From a bacterium (lineage in GTDB: Bacteria; AUK180), in contig JAGGYO010000054.1 of the NCBI GenBank assembly GCA_021162505.1, positions 1 to 22,876 on the forward strand: a stretch of DNA of 22,876 bases, in the 5' to 3' direction. The first letter of the stretch is position 1, and every line of letters starts with the position of its first letter. Below are positions 14,694 through 22,671 of this stretch, one piece after another. The translations under genes and the position numbers were made by a program. The notes under the pieces were generated by a model that was not told where the DNA came from, made no database searches, and saw only the letters and a program-made list of their open reading frames with translations.

Positions 14694-16997
14694 ATGAAAA
14701 TAAAGATACAACTTATGGTTCCATTGATTTTAATTTTTTCTCAATTAACTTTTTCGGTTAATTTTGAGTTATATAGCTCGGGAAGATTTCCCATGGCAAA
14801 TATTAAAAGCATGACTTTTGCAGAATATGATGTGAATAATAATTTTGCAATAACAACCCAAAACGGTTTTGGAGTTTTAAATGACAATAATAATAATCTC
14901 ACATTAAATCAACATGGAACAACTGATCCCGTAATCTCTCAACAAATACTTGCTCCAGCCGGTGAACCACCTTTTTTATATTATATTCAAAACCCCGGTG
15001 GTTACTCATCATTAAATAGGATAAATTTAAATACCAGCAACATTGTATCTTTTTGGGAAAACAATATAATCGGGCAGGTATCATATTCAGGTATTGAAGG
15101 CGATTCAAGAACCTATGCAATTAACCTAAGTGGTGATGTGATCTGTATAAACTCTAATTTTAATGAACAAAATAGGAGCTCGGGAGCTTTGGGTATAAAT
15201 CCTCAAATTAAAAGATCTAAAATTATAAAAAATCCCCTTGATCATGAAATATTTTATTTTTACCAGCCCAATGAATGGAATTTTGACGCCATTGATGTTA
15301 GAACTTCCAAAGGAAAAGAATATGCCCCCTCCACTAATCAAATGTTTAGTTCTTATCCCATTATTGATGCTTGTATTGTTCAATTTCAATCAGCTATTTA
15401 TAATACTCAGGTATTAACAATCGCAGATAATACAAATAAAATTAAAATATATACCTTCGCAGCGGGCAATACAAATGTTAATCTTATTGCCGAAGTTGAC
15501 TATTCTGCAAATTCAGGAGGATTCAATGCTCACTCCATAACGGGTGACAGCACGATAAACTATAAAATGTGGCTTTGTGTTCCGGAGAACAATCAGATAC
15601 TACAGATAAATTTTGGTCTTACCGGCATTACTTTTACTTCTATAGCCGTCAATAATCTAAAATTTATCTACGCTCATAATGGTAAATTATATGTTTTTAG
15701 AAATAATCTTCCTATGGAAATTTATTCTTTACCTCTTTCGGGCTCAGATACACCAATTGATTATAATACAAATGTAGAAAAGATCAAGGTAGTTAAAACT
15801 AAGGACTATTTTATTGCCTATAATAACTTGGGTACAGGTATAATCAATGGATCGGCAGACATAAATGACAGCAGTTTGATCTCAGATTTTTTTACAGCAT
15901 ATTCGGGAATTCCAAATTGGTTAAAGACCAACAATGGTCTTATCTCTCTGTCCGCACAAGCAAATAGTAATTTTTTCGCAGTAAAGGATCTTACGGGGGT
16001 AAGCGTTAGTCAAACCACAGGGATATATAGTACAAGTTTTACGCAACTTGCTGTTGAGGATACATATAATGATATTTCTCTCCAATTTGACAGCAAGGTC
16101 TATACACTTTCAGCTTGGCATAACGGAATAATTATGCAGAATTTAAATGGAAGTGATACGGCTACATATTCTTTTTCAGTAAGTGCAATTAGTGTTAATG
16201 GAATGAAATATGATGAGATCAATAATTATCTCATAGGTTTTTATGATACTTCCGGTGAGAAGAGACTTTTTATTTTTGACTCCAATTCAAATAATTGGGT
16301 TTATGACGGCCCGGCTCCAATGGGAAATATTGTTTTAAACGGGTTTTGCTTAGATCCAACAAAATCTATGATCTTCGTATCTAACTCTAATTATAACTAT
16401 GAAATAGACATTTTTGATTATTCCAATCCCGCCTCCCCTGATTTTCTCGGATTACTTTTCAATGACAGCAATCGGGCAATTATTCAAAAAGATATTGTGA
16501 ACGGAAGGATCATAACCACAGATTATGACGGGATAAATTATTATATACACTTTTATACCCTTGATAATGAGGGATATATTACAAATACTGAAACCTTTCC
16601 CTGGATTACAAATTATAATTCTGTATCAGCAGAATTTTCCGTATATGAAAATAAGATACTGGCAAGTTTAGGAAACGGTTATTATGATATCTATGAGTAC
16701 AAAGCAGGTGCGGTAAATGTTGATCCAGCCGACTATGATTTTTATCCATTCCCAAATCCAACCGATGGGATGGTAAATATTGCTTATCTCCCCGAGGGCA
16801 GTGAAATTAGAATATATACATTGAACGGTTTTCAAATATATAGGAAAACTGATCTCAATGGAACTTTTACCATTGATCTAAACGATTTTGATTCAGAATT
16901 TCAGTTAAATACGGGAAAATATTATGTTTATATAAAAAGTCCACAAGACGACAAACCTATAATTAAACCTCTTTATTTTAAAAGGAGAGAGAAATGA
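14694..16997 (+). CDS. Secreted protein with C-terminal sorting-type domain (T9SS/FlgD-like)
   Basis: This is a 767-residue exported protein of unknown specific function. A signal peptide is evident: basic MKIKIQ, a hydrophobic core, and probable cleavage after LTFS near residue 21. The body (about 22-680) is rich in Asn, Ser, Tyr and beta-strand-like stretches and looks like a repeat-built beta fold, perhaps a propeller. I see no catalytic motif. The last 84 residues contain YPFPNPTDGMVNIAYLPEGS (684-703) followed by RIYTLNG and a GKYYVYI ending. This matches the pattern of C-terminal secretion/sorting domains found in FCB-group and related bacteria. The gene overlaps the next one by 4 nt (ATGA), and that gene encodes a PorV-like barrel, a family used in type IX export. 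This suggests a cargo-and-attachment pair. The function is inferred. Confidence 0.8.
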   Translation: MKIKIQLMVPLILIFSQLTFSVNFELYSSGRFPMANIKSMTFAEYDVNNNFAITTQNGFGVLNDNNNNLTLNQHGTTDPVISQQILAPAGEPPFLYYIQNPGGYSSLNRINLNTSNIVSFWENNIIGQVSYSGIEGDSRTYAINLSGDVICINSNFNEQNRSSGALGINPQIKRSKIIKNPLDHEIFYFYQPNEWNFDAIDVRTSKGKEYAPSTNQMFSSYPIIDACIVQFQSAIYNTQVLTIADNTNKIKIYTFAAGNTNVNLIAEVDYSANSGGFNAHSITGDSTINYKMWLCVPENNQILQINFGLTGITFTSIAVNNLKFIYAHNGKLYVFRNNLPMEIYSLPLSGSDTPIDYNTNVEKIKVVKTKDYFIAYNNLGTGIINGSADINDSSLISDFFTAYSGIPNWLKTNNGLISLSAQANSNFFAVKDLTGVSVSQTTGIYSTSFTQLAVEDTYNDISLQFDSKVYTLSAWHNGIIMQNLNGSDTATYSFSVSAISVNGMKYDEINNYLIGFYDTSGEKRLFIFDSNSNNWVYDGPAPMGNIVLNGFCLDPTKSMIFVSNSNYNYEIDIFDYSNPASPDFLGLLFNDSNRAIIQKDIVNGRIITTDYDGINYYIHFYTLDNEGYITNTETFPWITNYNSVSAEFSVYENKILASLGNGYYDIYEYKAGAVNVDPADYDFYPFPNPTDGMVNIAYLPEGSEIRIYTLNGFQIYRKTDLNGTFTIDLNDFDSEFQLNTGKYYVYIKSPQDDKPIIKPLYFKRREK

Positions 16998-18424
16998 AAA
17001 AGATATTTGTAGTAATATTATTCCTTTTATTCTGCTCATATAGTTTTGCTTCTACTGACATAGGAGATGGTCAATTATTGATTGTTTCACAAGGGGAAGT
17101 TCTAGCCACAGCCGGTGGAACATCATCAAGTATAGGCTTATCTTCTGTGTATCTAAATCCGGCATTTATGGCAAACCTCTCTCATAAATTTACCTTAAAT
17201 ACCGGTGGTTTTAATGGTATTTTTTGCGAAAATGACCAAGTTATATATGTGAATCTTGCTATGAAACCATTTTCAAAAATGTATTTGTATCTGGGTTATA
17301 CATCTTTTGGCAGTGAAAATTTCACCCCGGCAGATTTTGATGGGACAATTATTGATCAGGATCATAAAATATCAGGAAACAATTTAATTAAAGTCGGTAT
17401 GGCATATAATATTATTAACGGGCTTAATATGGGATTTATTTTCACTAATTTTAGTCAATATTTTCCCGGTTTTGTAGGAGAAAATGACTATAAGGAAGAT
17501 TCTATGCTTTTATCTTTTGGCTTATCTTATAATATCAAAAAACTTAAATTCGGGTTATCAATACTAAATCTTTCTATTAAAAACGGTTTAGAAAATTACT
17601 ATACCGATGGAAATTTTAATTTTACTTTTGGTACCTCATTTTTCAATAATAAATTAAATTTAAATGTTTTGATTTCTCCTTTATTAAGAAATAGCAATAA
17701 TATGCGGGGAGGTGTAGCGCTTGAGTATGATATTAATAATTTAATATTTCTTCGCTTTGCTTTTATTGATGCGATCAATCAGCTTTCCAGTGGGATATAT
17801 CCCGGTTTTGGCATTAAATTTAAAAATTTCAGATTTGATTATACATTTTCCTTTGGAGAGTTCACAGCTTATCACTATCTGAGTTTGACCTTTGGACTAA
17901 AAGACCTTCATCCTTATACCTCACCGATACCTAAGAAAAAAAAGAAAGTAAAGAAAAAAGCAAAATCCAAAAAAGAAGTTATTGTAAAGAAACAATTTGC
18001 AAAGCCGGCAAAAAAGATACTTGTGGCTGTATTAGATTTTGAAGGCAAAAATATGGATTCCTCAAATGCTGGGATCATTACCGATTTTATTAGACAAGAC
18101 ATGATCAATTCCGGTTATTTCACCGTATTGGAAAGAGGTGCTATCAATTCTATCTTAAAAGAAGTAGATTTCCAGCAATCGGGTTGTACTTCCGCTGAAT
18201 GTGCCGTTCAGATAGGTAAAGTACTTGCCGTTAGGAAAATGATCGTTGGTTCCGTTTCAAAACTCGGGAAAAAATACTTTATTGCATTGAGAATGGTAGA
18301 TGTTGAAAGTTCACAAATCGATGTTGCAACATCTGTTGGTGCATCGGTCCCAATAGAAGACCTGCCGACATATGTAAATAAATTGGTAAGTCAGATGATA
18401 GAGAGCATAAATAGTAAGAAATAA
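16994..18424 (+). CDS. PorV/UPF0164-like outer-membrane barrel fused to a CsgG-like domain
   Basis: This is a 476-residue exported protein. The signal peptide MKKIFVVILFLLFCSYSFA is cleaved near residue 19. Residues about 20-305 begin with the GGTSSSIGLSSVYLNPAFMA pattern of PorV/UPF0164 proteins. They continue with alternating aromatic/polar strands of an outer-membrane beta-barrel. Residues 312-341 are a lysine-rich linker. Residues about 342-476 form a CsgG/LpoB/FlgO-like alpha-beta domain: KILVAVLDFEGKN, then FTVLERGAINSILKE, then a CTSAEC segment with C398 and C403 that could form a disulfide, then RKMIVGSVSKLG. The start is ATG with AGGAG upstream, overlapping the secreted-protein gene by 4 nt. 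A role in anchoring or exporting the upstream protein is inferred from the barrel family and the operon. Confidence 0.85.
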   Translation: MKKIFVVILFLLFCSYSFASTDIGDGQLLIVSQGEVLATAGGTSSSIGLSSVYLNPAFMANLSHKFTLNTGGFNGIFCENDQVIYVNLAMKPFSKMYLYLGYTSFGSENFTPADFDGTIIDQDHKISGNNLIKVGMAYNIINGLNMGFIFTNFSQYFPGFVGENDYKEDSMLLSFGLSYNIKKLKFGLSILNLSIKNGLENYYTDGNFNFTFGTSFFNNKLNLNVLISPLLRNSNNMRGGVALEYDINNLIFLRFAFIDAINQLSSGIYPGFGIKFKNFRFDYTFSFGEFTAYHYLSLTFGLKDLHPYTSPIPKKKKKVKKKAKSKKEVIVKKQFAKPAKKILVAVLDFEGKNMDSSNAGIITDFIRQDMINSGYFTVLERGAINSILKEVDFQQSGCTSAECAVQIGKVLAVRKMIVGSVSKLGKKYFIALRMVDVESSQIDVATSVGASVPIEDLPTYVNKLVSQMIESINSKK

Positions 18425-18530
18425 AAAGAAGTACTAATTACTAAGTTTAATAAATTCAATTGCCTTTTATTGTAGTCCAAAGTCCAAGGTCCTTCAAACC
18501 CCTAACCCTAAATCCAAACTTCAAATAAAT

Positions 18531-18595
18531 GGATCCCCGTGTCAAGCACGAGGATGACAAGAGGAATATGTCATTCCTGACTTGATCAGGAATTC
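18531..18595. repeat. Beta-gamma hairpin pair, copy 4
   Basis: Beta (18531-18559) is followed by gamma (18569-18595) with the same 38-nt offset seen in the first two copies. Gamma here has loop TCAAG on the minus strand instead of TCAGG. The T-rich end seen in the other copies is absent. Confidence 0.85.
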
Positions 18596-18610
18596 AGAAA
18601 ACAAATAAAT

Positions 18611-18639
18611 GGATTGTCGGGTCGAGCCCGACAATGACA
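18611..18639. repeat. Hairpin element zeta
   Basis: GGATTGTCGGG, loop TCGAG, CCCGACAATGACA: a perfect 9-bp stem with the same ends and loop pattern as beta and gamma but unrelated stem bases. A truncated second half follows at 18645-18661. Confidence 0.85.
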
Positions 18640-18710
18640 AAAAAGAAGCCCGAGAATGACAAAAAACAAGTCCATTCATAATGAGAATAGAAAAACAAAA
18701 TACTTCTATA

Positions 18711-18765
18711 AAAATCCAACCTGTCTGCGTGCGGTCACGTACAGGTAGATATGTTTATGAGATTT
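18711..18765. repeat. 55-bp hairpin repeat, copy 2
   Basis: This has 54 of 55 bases identical to 12750-12804. The hairpin is retained. Here no -10 box lies at 17 nt on the minus strand and no long T-run follows, so the promoter and terminator roles suggested for copy 1 do not apply. Confidence 0.85.
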
Positions 18766-18779
18766 TTCAGATAAATTTT

Positions 18780-18808
18780 TTGAAAAAAAAACAATAATTT
18801 GTTATAAT
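18780..18808 (+). promoter_or_regulatory. Promoter of the kinase/regulator operon
   Basis: TTGAAA (18780-18785), exactly 17 nt, TATAAT (18803-18808), then 5 nt and the ATG at 18814. No Shine-Dalgarno site fits, so a leaderless transcript is predicted, as for pilB and tgt. Confidence 0.7.
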
Positions 18809-18813
18809 GCTTT

Positions 18814-19809
18814 ATGTGGAAAAAGATAGATGTACCATTTAAAGAAAAAGATTTTGTTTTTATAAAAACGGAAATTCTAAATTTTTTCCCCAAAAAATAC
18901 AGAAAAGATTTAAAAATAAATATGATAAATATAGAAGAGAAAATTAATGTTGAATTATTACAAGACAGCGATAAATTATTATTAAAAGGCGGAATATTTA
19001 ATGTTTCTATAGATTACCATAATGAGGAGATATTAAATGTTTTTAAACGATTATATCTTGTAGTAAGACATTCTATGCATTTATTTACTTCTTTTTCTTT
19101 AAATGGAAACTTTGCATATAATCGTTATACGCTAATTGGGCTCATGGCAAGAGGGCTGGCACATGAGATAAATAATCCTCTGGCAATAATTTCCACTTAT
19201 ACCCAACTTCTTAACCTGCAGGAAGAAAAAGCCGAGAACAGGGAAATTTATAAGAATGTACTTTCCGCTGTTGACAGGGCATCAAATATTGTCATGAATA
19301 TTAGTAAGTTTGCTAAAACTGAAGGCGAAATGGAATTACTTTACTTGAATAATGAAATAAAAAATATTTTGGAATTCTTCGAAAATATTAGAAAATACAA
19401 ATTTCCGGATATATTAATTGATTTTAAAGCACAAGAAGAGAATTTGAGCGTAATGATAAATAAAAACGATCTTTATGAGATTGTTTATCTCATTTTGGTA
19501 AATGCTTGTGAATCAATGCGAAATAGTAAAGAAAAGCAAATAAAAATCACCATTGAAAAAAAAGAGTTGGGTATAGTATTAAAAATAAAAGATCGGGGAA
19601 GGGGAATATCAAAAGAGAATATGGAAAAGCTCTATGATCCGTTCTTTTCAACAAAAGGACAAAAAAACACGGGATTGGGACTTTCCATAGTTAAATATCT
19701 CATCGATAAGAATAAGTGTAATATAGATATTGAATCCACTTACAATAAATGGACCGTAGTAAGGGTGATTTTTGGGGGAAAACATGAAAATACTTTTGGT
19801 GGAAGATGA
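18814..19809 (+). CDS. Soluble sensor histidine kinase
   Basis: This 331-residue kinase autophosphorylates on His and passes the phosphate to a receiver, probably the adjacent one. Residues 1-100 are an unrecognised N-terminal sensor region without membrane helices, so the protein is predicted to be cytosolic. The HisKA dimerisation segment has H117 in GLAHEINNPLA. The HATPase domain has the N box at N230 (LVNACESM), the DRGRGIS box at 260-266, an F box (DPFFST, 275-280) and GLGLSIVKYL at 287-296. The ATG follows a TATAAT box by 5 nt with no ribosome binding site. The stop lies 26 nt inside the response regulator gene, so the pair is translationally coupled. The signal sensed is unknown. Confidence 0.92.
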   Translation: MWKKIDVPFKEKDFVFIKTEILNFFPKKYRKDLKINMINIEEKINVELLQDSDKLLLKGGIFNVSIDYHNEEILNVFKRLYLVVRHSMHLFTSFSLNGNFAYNRYTLIGLMARGLAHEINNPLAIISTYTQLLNLQEEKAENREIYKNVLSAVDRASNIVMNISKFAKTEGEMELLYLNNEIKNILEFFENIRKYKFPDILIDFKAQEENLSVMINKNDLYEIVYLILVNACESMRNSKEKQIKITIEKKELGIVLKIKDRGRGISKENMEKLYDPFFSTKGQKNTGLGLSIVKYLIDKNKCNIDIESTYNKWTVVRVIFGGKHENTFGGR

Positions 19810-20128
19810 TCCTTTAATGAGAGACAGCATTAAAAAGTTTCTGGAATTTGAAGGGATCGGCGTTGATGCAGTCGCAAATGGGAAAGAAGCAATTGAAATA
19901 ATGGAAAAGGATAAATATCCTGTGATTATAACAGATATTTTAATGCCCAAAATGGACGGGAAAGAACTAATTGAATATGTAAAAAAGCATTCTAAATTCA
20001 CAAGAATTATTGCAATATCAGGATATATTGATGAGATCAAGGGACTTATTGGGAAGAATAAACCCGATCATGTTCTGCAAAAACCCTTTGACCTAGAGAA
20101 ATTATTGCATTTTATAACCGAAAAATGA
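19784..20128 (+). CDS. Single-domain response regulator (CheY-like receiver)
   Basis: This 114-residue protein consists of a receiver domain only, with no DNA-binding or enzymatic output. Key residues are all present: acidic pair D8/D9 (VEDDP), phospho-acceptor D51 (IITDILMPKMDG), S79 (IAISG) and K100 (LQKPF). The start is taken as the ATG at 19784, where the receiver fold begins directly. A GGGGGA ribosome binding site lies just upstream inside the kinase gene. A TTG four codons earlier would place codons across that site. The gene overlaps the kinase by 26 nt and the hybrid kinase by 4 nt. It may act by protein contact or as a phosphorelay shuttle between the two kinases. Confidence 0.92.
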   Translation: MKILLVEDDPLMRDSIKKFLEFEGIGVDAVANGKEAIEIMEKDKYPVIITDILMPKMDGKELIEYVKKHSKFTRIIAISGYIDEIKGLIGKNKPDHVLQKPFDLEKLLHFITEK

Positions 20129-22671
20129 TAAATCATTTAGAGGATCTGAATCAATTTTTATTAAAAGAAGATTTTATTTTTCCAATATCAAATAATATAA
20201 AAAAGCATCTTAAAAATTTTATTTCTCGATCTGATATTTTTATTTTTATCAAGTATAATGACAAGTATAAGATTGCCGTAAACAAAGAAAAAACAGAATC
20301 TTTTTTGAATATTGAACAAATAGAGAAAAAATATGACGCAGATAAAAAGAGCGTTTTTCATATAACCTTTATGAGAGATATTTTAATTATCCTAAAGGAA
20401 AAGAATGGATCGAAAAAAAAGCAATCGAAGATAAGAGAAAAAACAATAAAGAAAATCGTTGATTGGTCGATAAAAGATTATTTGATAACCTCCGTAGGTA
20501 AAATATGGCAAGGAGTTGTACCAAGGAGTGAATATTTTATTTTATATAATAAATTCGGAGAGATCTTATATAGAAGTACCGAATTTATGAAAAATTTTGA
20601 AAATGTCAATAATTTCAAAGACATTTTTTCCCATAATTTGGAAAAAAAATATAAGATCAATATATTCAGAAAAACAAATAAAAAAGAATCTATGACCAAA
20701 GATGCTTTAGGGCATGAATTTCCTGCAACTTTTTTTATTTCACATAAAAAGATCCATAATGTCTCTGTATATTTTGCTACCTTTAATGATATTTCCGAAT
20801 TTTACACAATAGAAAGATCTGAAAATAGAGTATATTCATTGTACAATAATATATTAAAATCAAATATTTTCGGAATGCTTTTTTTTGATAAATATAAAAA
20901 TATTTATTTCGCGAATGATAAATTAAAGAAAATATTGAACATTTCCGATGAGAAAATAATAAATTTTAATATGGAAAATGTTGAAAACAAGCAGCTTCAC
21001 TCTATTTTAAATAAGGTGCTTGCGGGAAAAAGTACAAGCAAAGCGTTTTTTTATAAGAGTTATTTCAGAAAATTAGCAAAATATTTGAAGGTATGCGGCT
21101 TTCCCATGAAGATCAATAATAAAGTTTTCGGAGGAGCGTTATTGGTTGAGGATTTAACGAAAGGGTATGATAATAAGTTCTTTTCAGATTCCATACTTAA
21201 TATTATTAATAAAATGAGTGACGGTTTTATAATGACCGATAAGGACGGAATCATTAAATATGTAAATAGGGCATTTTGCAAGATGACCGGTTACTCAAAG
21301 AACGATCTTATCGGGAAAAACCCGAAGATTCTCAAAAGTGGAAAACATAATAAGGCATTTTATAAAAACTTTTGGCAAATAATAGGATCCGGTAAAACTT
21401 TTCATGGAACATTTATTAATAAGAAAAAAAACGGCGAGATATATCATGATTTGTCCACTGCAAAAAAGATGCCGAGTATTGGAGCAAATGAAGAATATTA
21501 TTATGCAATAAAACGAGATATTACACTGGAAGCAAGGCAAAGAGCAAAAGAAATGAATTTTGAGAAATTTGAGGCATTAGGAAAGCTCTCTGCGGGCATT
21601 GCCCATGATTTTAATAATATTTTAACCGGAATTTATTTAAATTTCAAATATTTAAAAAAAACTGAGATATTTGATAATGAAATTTTTGATAAAATTGAGG
21701 ATAATATAGAAATGGGAAAACATATTATAGAAGAGTTACTTGATTATGCAAGAAAAACAGAAGTAAAATTAAAATTTGTTGACCTAAACTTACTCATTAA
21801 AAAACATATTATTTTTTTTGAAAAACTTGTAGGTGAAAAAATAAAAATTTTAGTTGAAATAGAAAAAGATCTTGGATGTGTAAAGGTTAATGAAACAAAA
21901 TTATTTCAGGTAATATTGAATTTATTGTCAAATGCACGGGATGCTATAAAAACCGACGGCAAAATAACGATCAGAGTAAAAAACATTAATATCAAAAAGA
22001 ACTTGGAGGAGAGGAAATATAGAATTAGAAAAGGTGAATATATAAAGATCGAAATTGAAGATACGGGGAATGGTATTCCCGATAATATCCTACCCCAGAT
22101 CTTTGAGCCCTTTTTTACCACAAAAAAAAGAAGTAGGGGTACAGGTCTTGGTCTTGCAACAAGCTATGGTATTATTAAAAAGATGAAGGGAAACATCATG
22201 GTAAAAACAGCAGTAGGCAAAGGAACCGTATTTACCATTTTTCTCCCTTATTATGAAAGAAAAAATATTAAAAGGAAAAAAAATATTCCGGAGAAAAAAA
22301 CCAAGAGATTATCAAATGACAAAATCAAAATACTTTTTATAGAAGATGAAAAATATATTAGGGATGCAATGGAAAAGATGCTGAAGCATGATAATTTTAA
22401 TGTGGAAGTTGCAGAAAACGGAAGAATCGGGTTGGAAAAGTTCCATAAAGGTAATTTCAATGTGATAATAACAGATCTTGTAATGCCGGAAATGAATGGC
22501 GATGAAGTGGCGGAACATATTATTAAAAATCACAAAAACATAAAGGTCATATTGGTTACCGGTTATCTTGAAGACGATGTCAAAATAAAAAAGAATAAAA
22601 ATTTGTTTTATATGAAAAAACCGTATAATTATGAAAAATTAAAGGAGCTTATCGTTAAATGGAAAAAGTAG
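20125..22671 (+). CDS. PAS-domain hybrid histidine kinase with C-terminal receiver
   Basis: This is an 848-residue soluble hybrid kinase. Residues 1-110 are unrecognised. Two divergent PAS-like regions may lie at about 135-230 and 240-345. A clear PAS domain spans about 355-470 (MSDGFIMTDKDGIIKYVNRAF, then MTGYSKNDLIGKNP, then KRDITLEARQRAKE). HisKA carries H494 in GIAHDFNNILTG. HATPase has N603 (NLLSNARDAI), DTGNGIP at 646-652, EPFFTT and GTGLGLATSYG. After a lysine-rich linker (about 711-732) comes a receiver with D741, D784 (IITDLVMPEMNG) and K832. No membrane helix is seen. The ATG overlaps the response regulator stop (ATGA), and the stop overlaps the next gene by 13 nt. It probably works in one phosphorelay with its two neighbours. 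Its signal and output are unknown. Confidence 0.93.
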   Translation: MINHLEDLNQFLLKEDFIFPISNNIKKHLKNFISRSDIFIFIKYNDKYKIAVNKEKTESFLNIEQIEKKYDADKKSVFHITFMRDILIILKEKNGSKKKQSKIREKTIKKIVDWSIKDYLITSVGKIWQGVVPRSEYFILYNKFGEILYRSTEFMKNFENVNNFKDIFSHNLEKKYKINIFRKTNKKESMTKDALGHEFPATFFISHKKIHNVSVYFATFNDISEFYTIERSENRVYSLYNNILKSNIFGMLFFDKYKNIYFANDKLKKILNISDEKIINFNMENVENKQLHSILNKVLAGKSTSKAFFYKSYFRKLAKYLKVCGFPMKINNKVFGGALLVEDLTKGYDNKFFSDSILNIINKMSDGFIMTDKDGIIKYVNRAFCKMTGYSKNDLIGKNPKILKSGKHNKAFYKNFWQIIGSGKTFHGTFINKKKNGEIYHDLSTAKKMPSIGANEEYYYAIKRDITLEARQRAKEMNFEKFEALGKLSAGIAHDFNNILTGIYLNFKYLKKTEIFDNEIFDKIEDNIEMGKHIIEELLDYARKTEVKLKFVDLNLLIKKHIIFFEKLVGEKIKILVEIEKDLGCVKVNETKLFQVILNLLSNARDAIKTDGKITIRVKNINIKKNLEERKYRIRKGEYIKIEIEDTGNGIPDNILPQIFEPFFTTKKRSRGTGLGLATSYGIIKKMKGNIMVKTAVGKGTVFTIFLPYYERKNIKRKKNIPEKKTKRLSNDKIKILFIEDEKYIRDAMEKMLKHDNFNVEVAENGRIGLEKFHKGNFNVIITDLVMPEMNGDEVAEHIIKNHKNIKVILVTGYLEDDVKIKKNKNLFYMKKPYNYEKLKELIVKWKK

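Larger units (their letters stand above)
18425..18813. other. Second repeat island (gene-free)
   Basis: No gene lies here. From left to right it holds plain AT-rich sequence and a heptamer tract related to the first island (about 18473-18527). Hairpins beta (18531-18559), gamma (18569-18595) and zeta (18611-18639) follow. Next come a truncated half copy ending in ATGACA (about 18645-18661), the 55-bp repeat (18711-18765) and the promoter of the kinase operon. No clear terminator for the PorV-like operon is visible. Confidence 0.75.

Noticed and set aside
19648..20040. Minus-strand open frame of 130 codons opposite the kinase/regulator junction
   Set aside because: It is antisense to two clear signalling genes, has no family features and reflects AT-rich codon complementarity.
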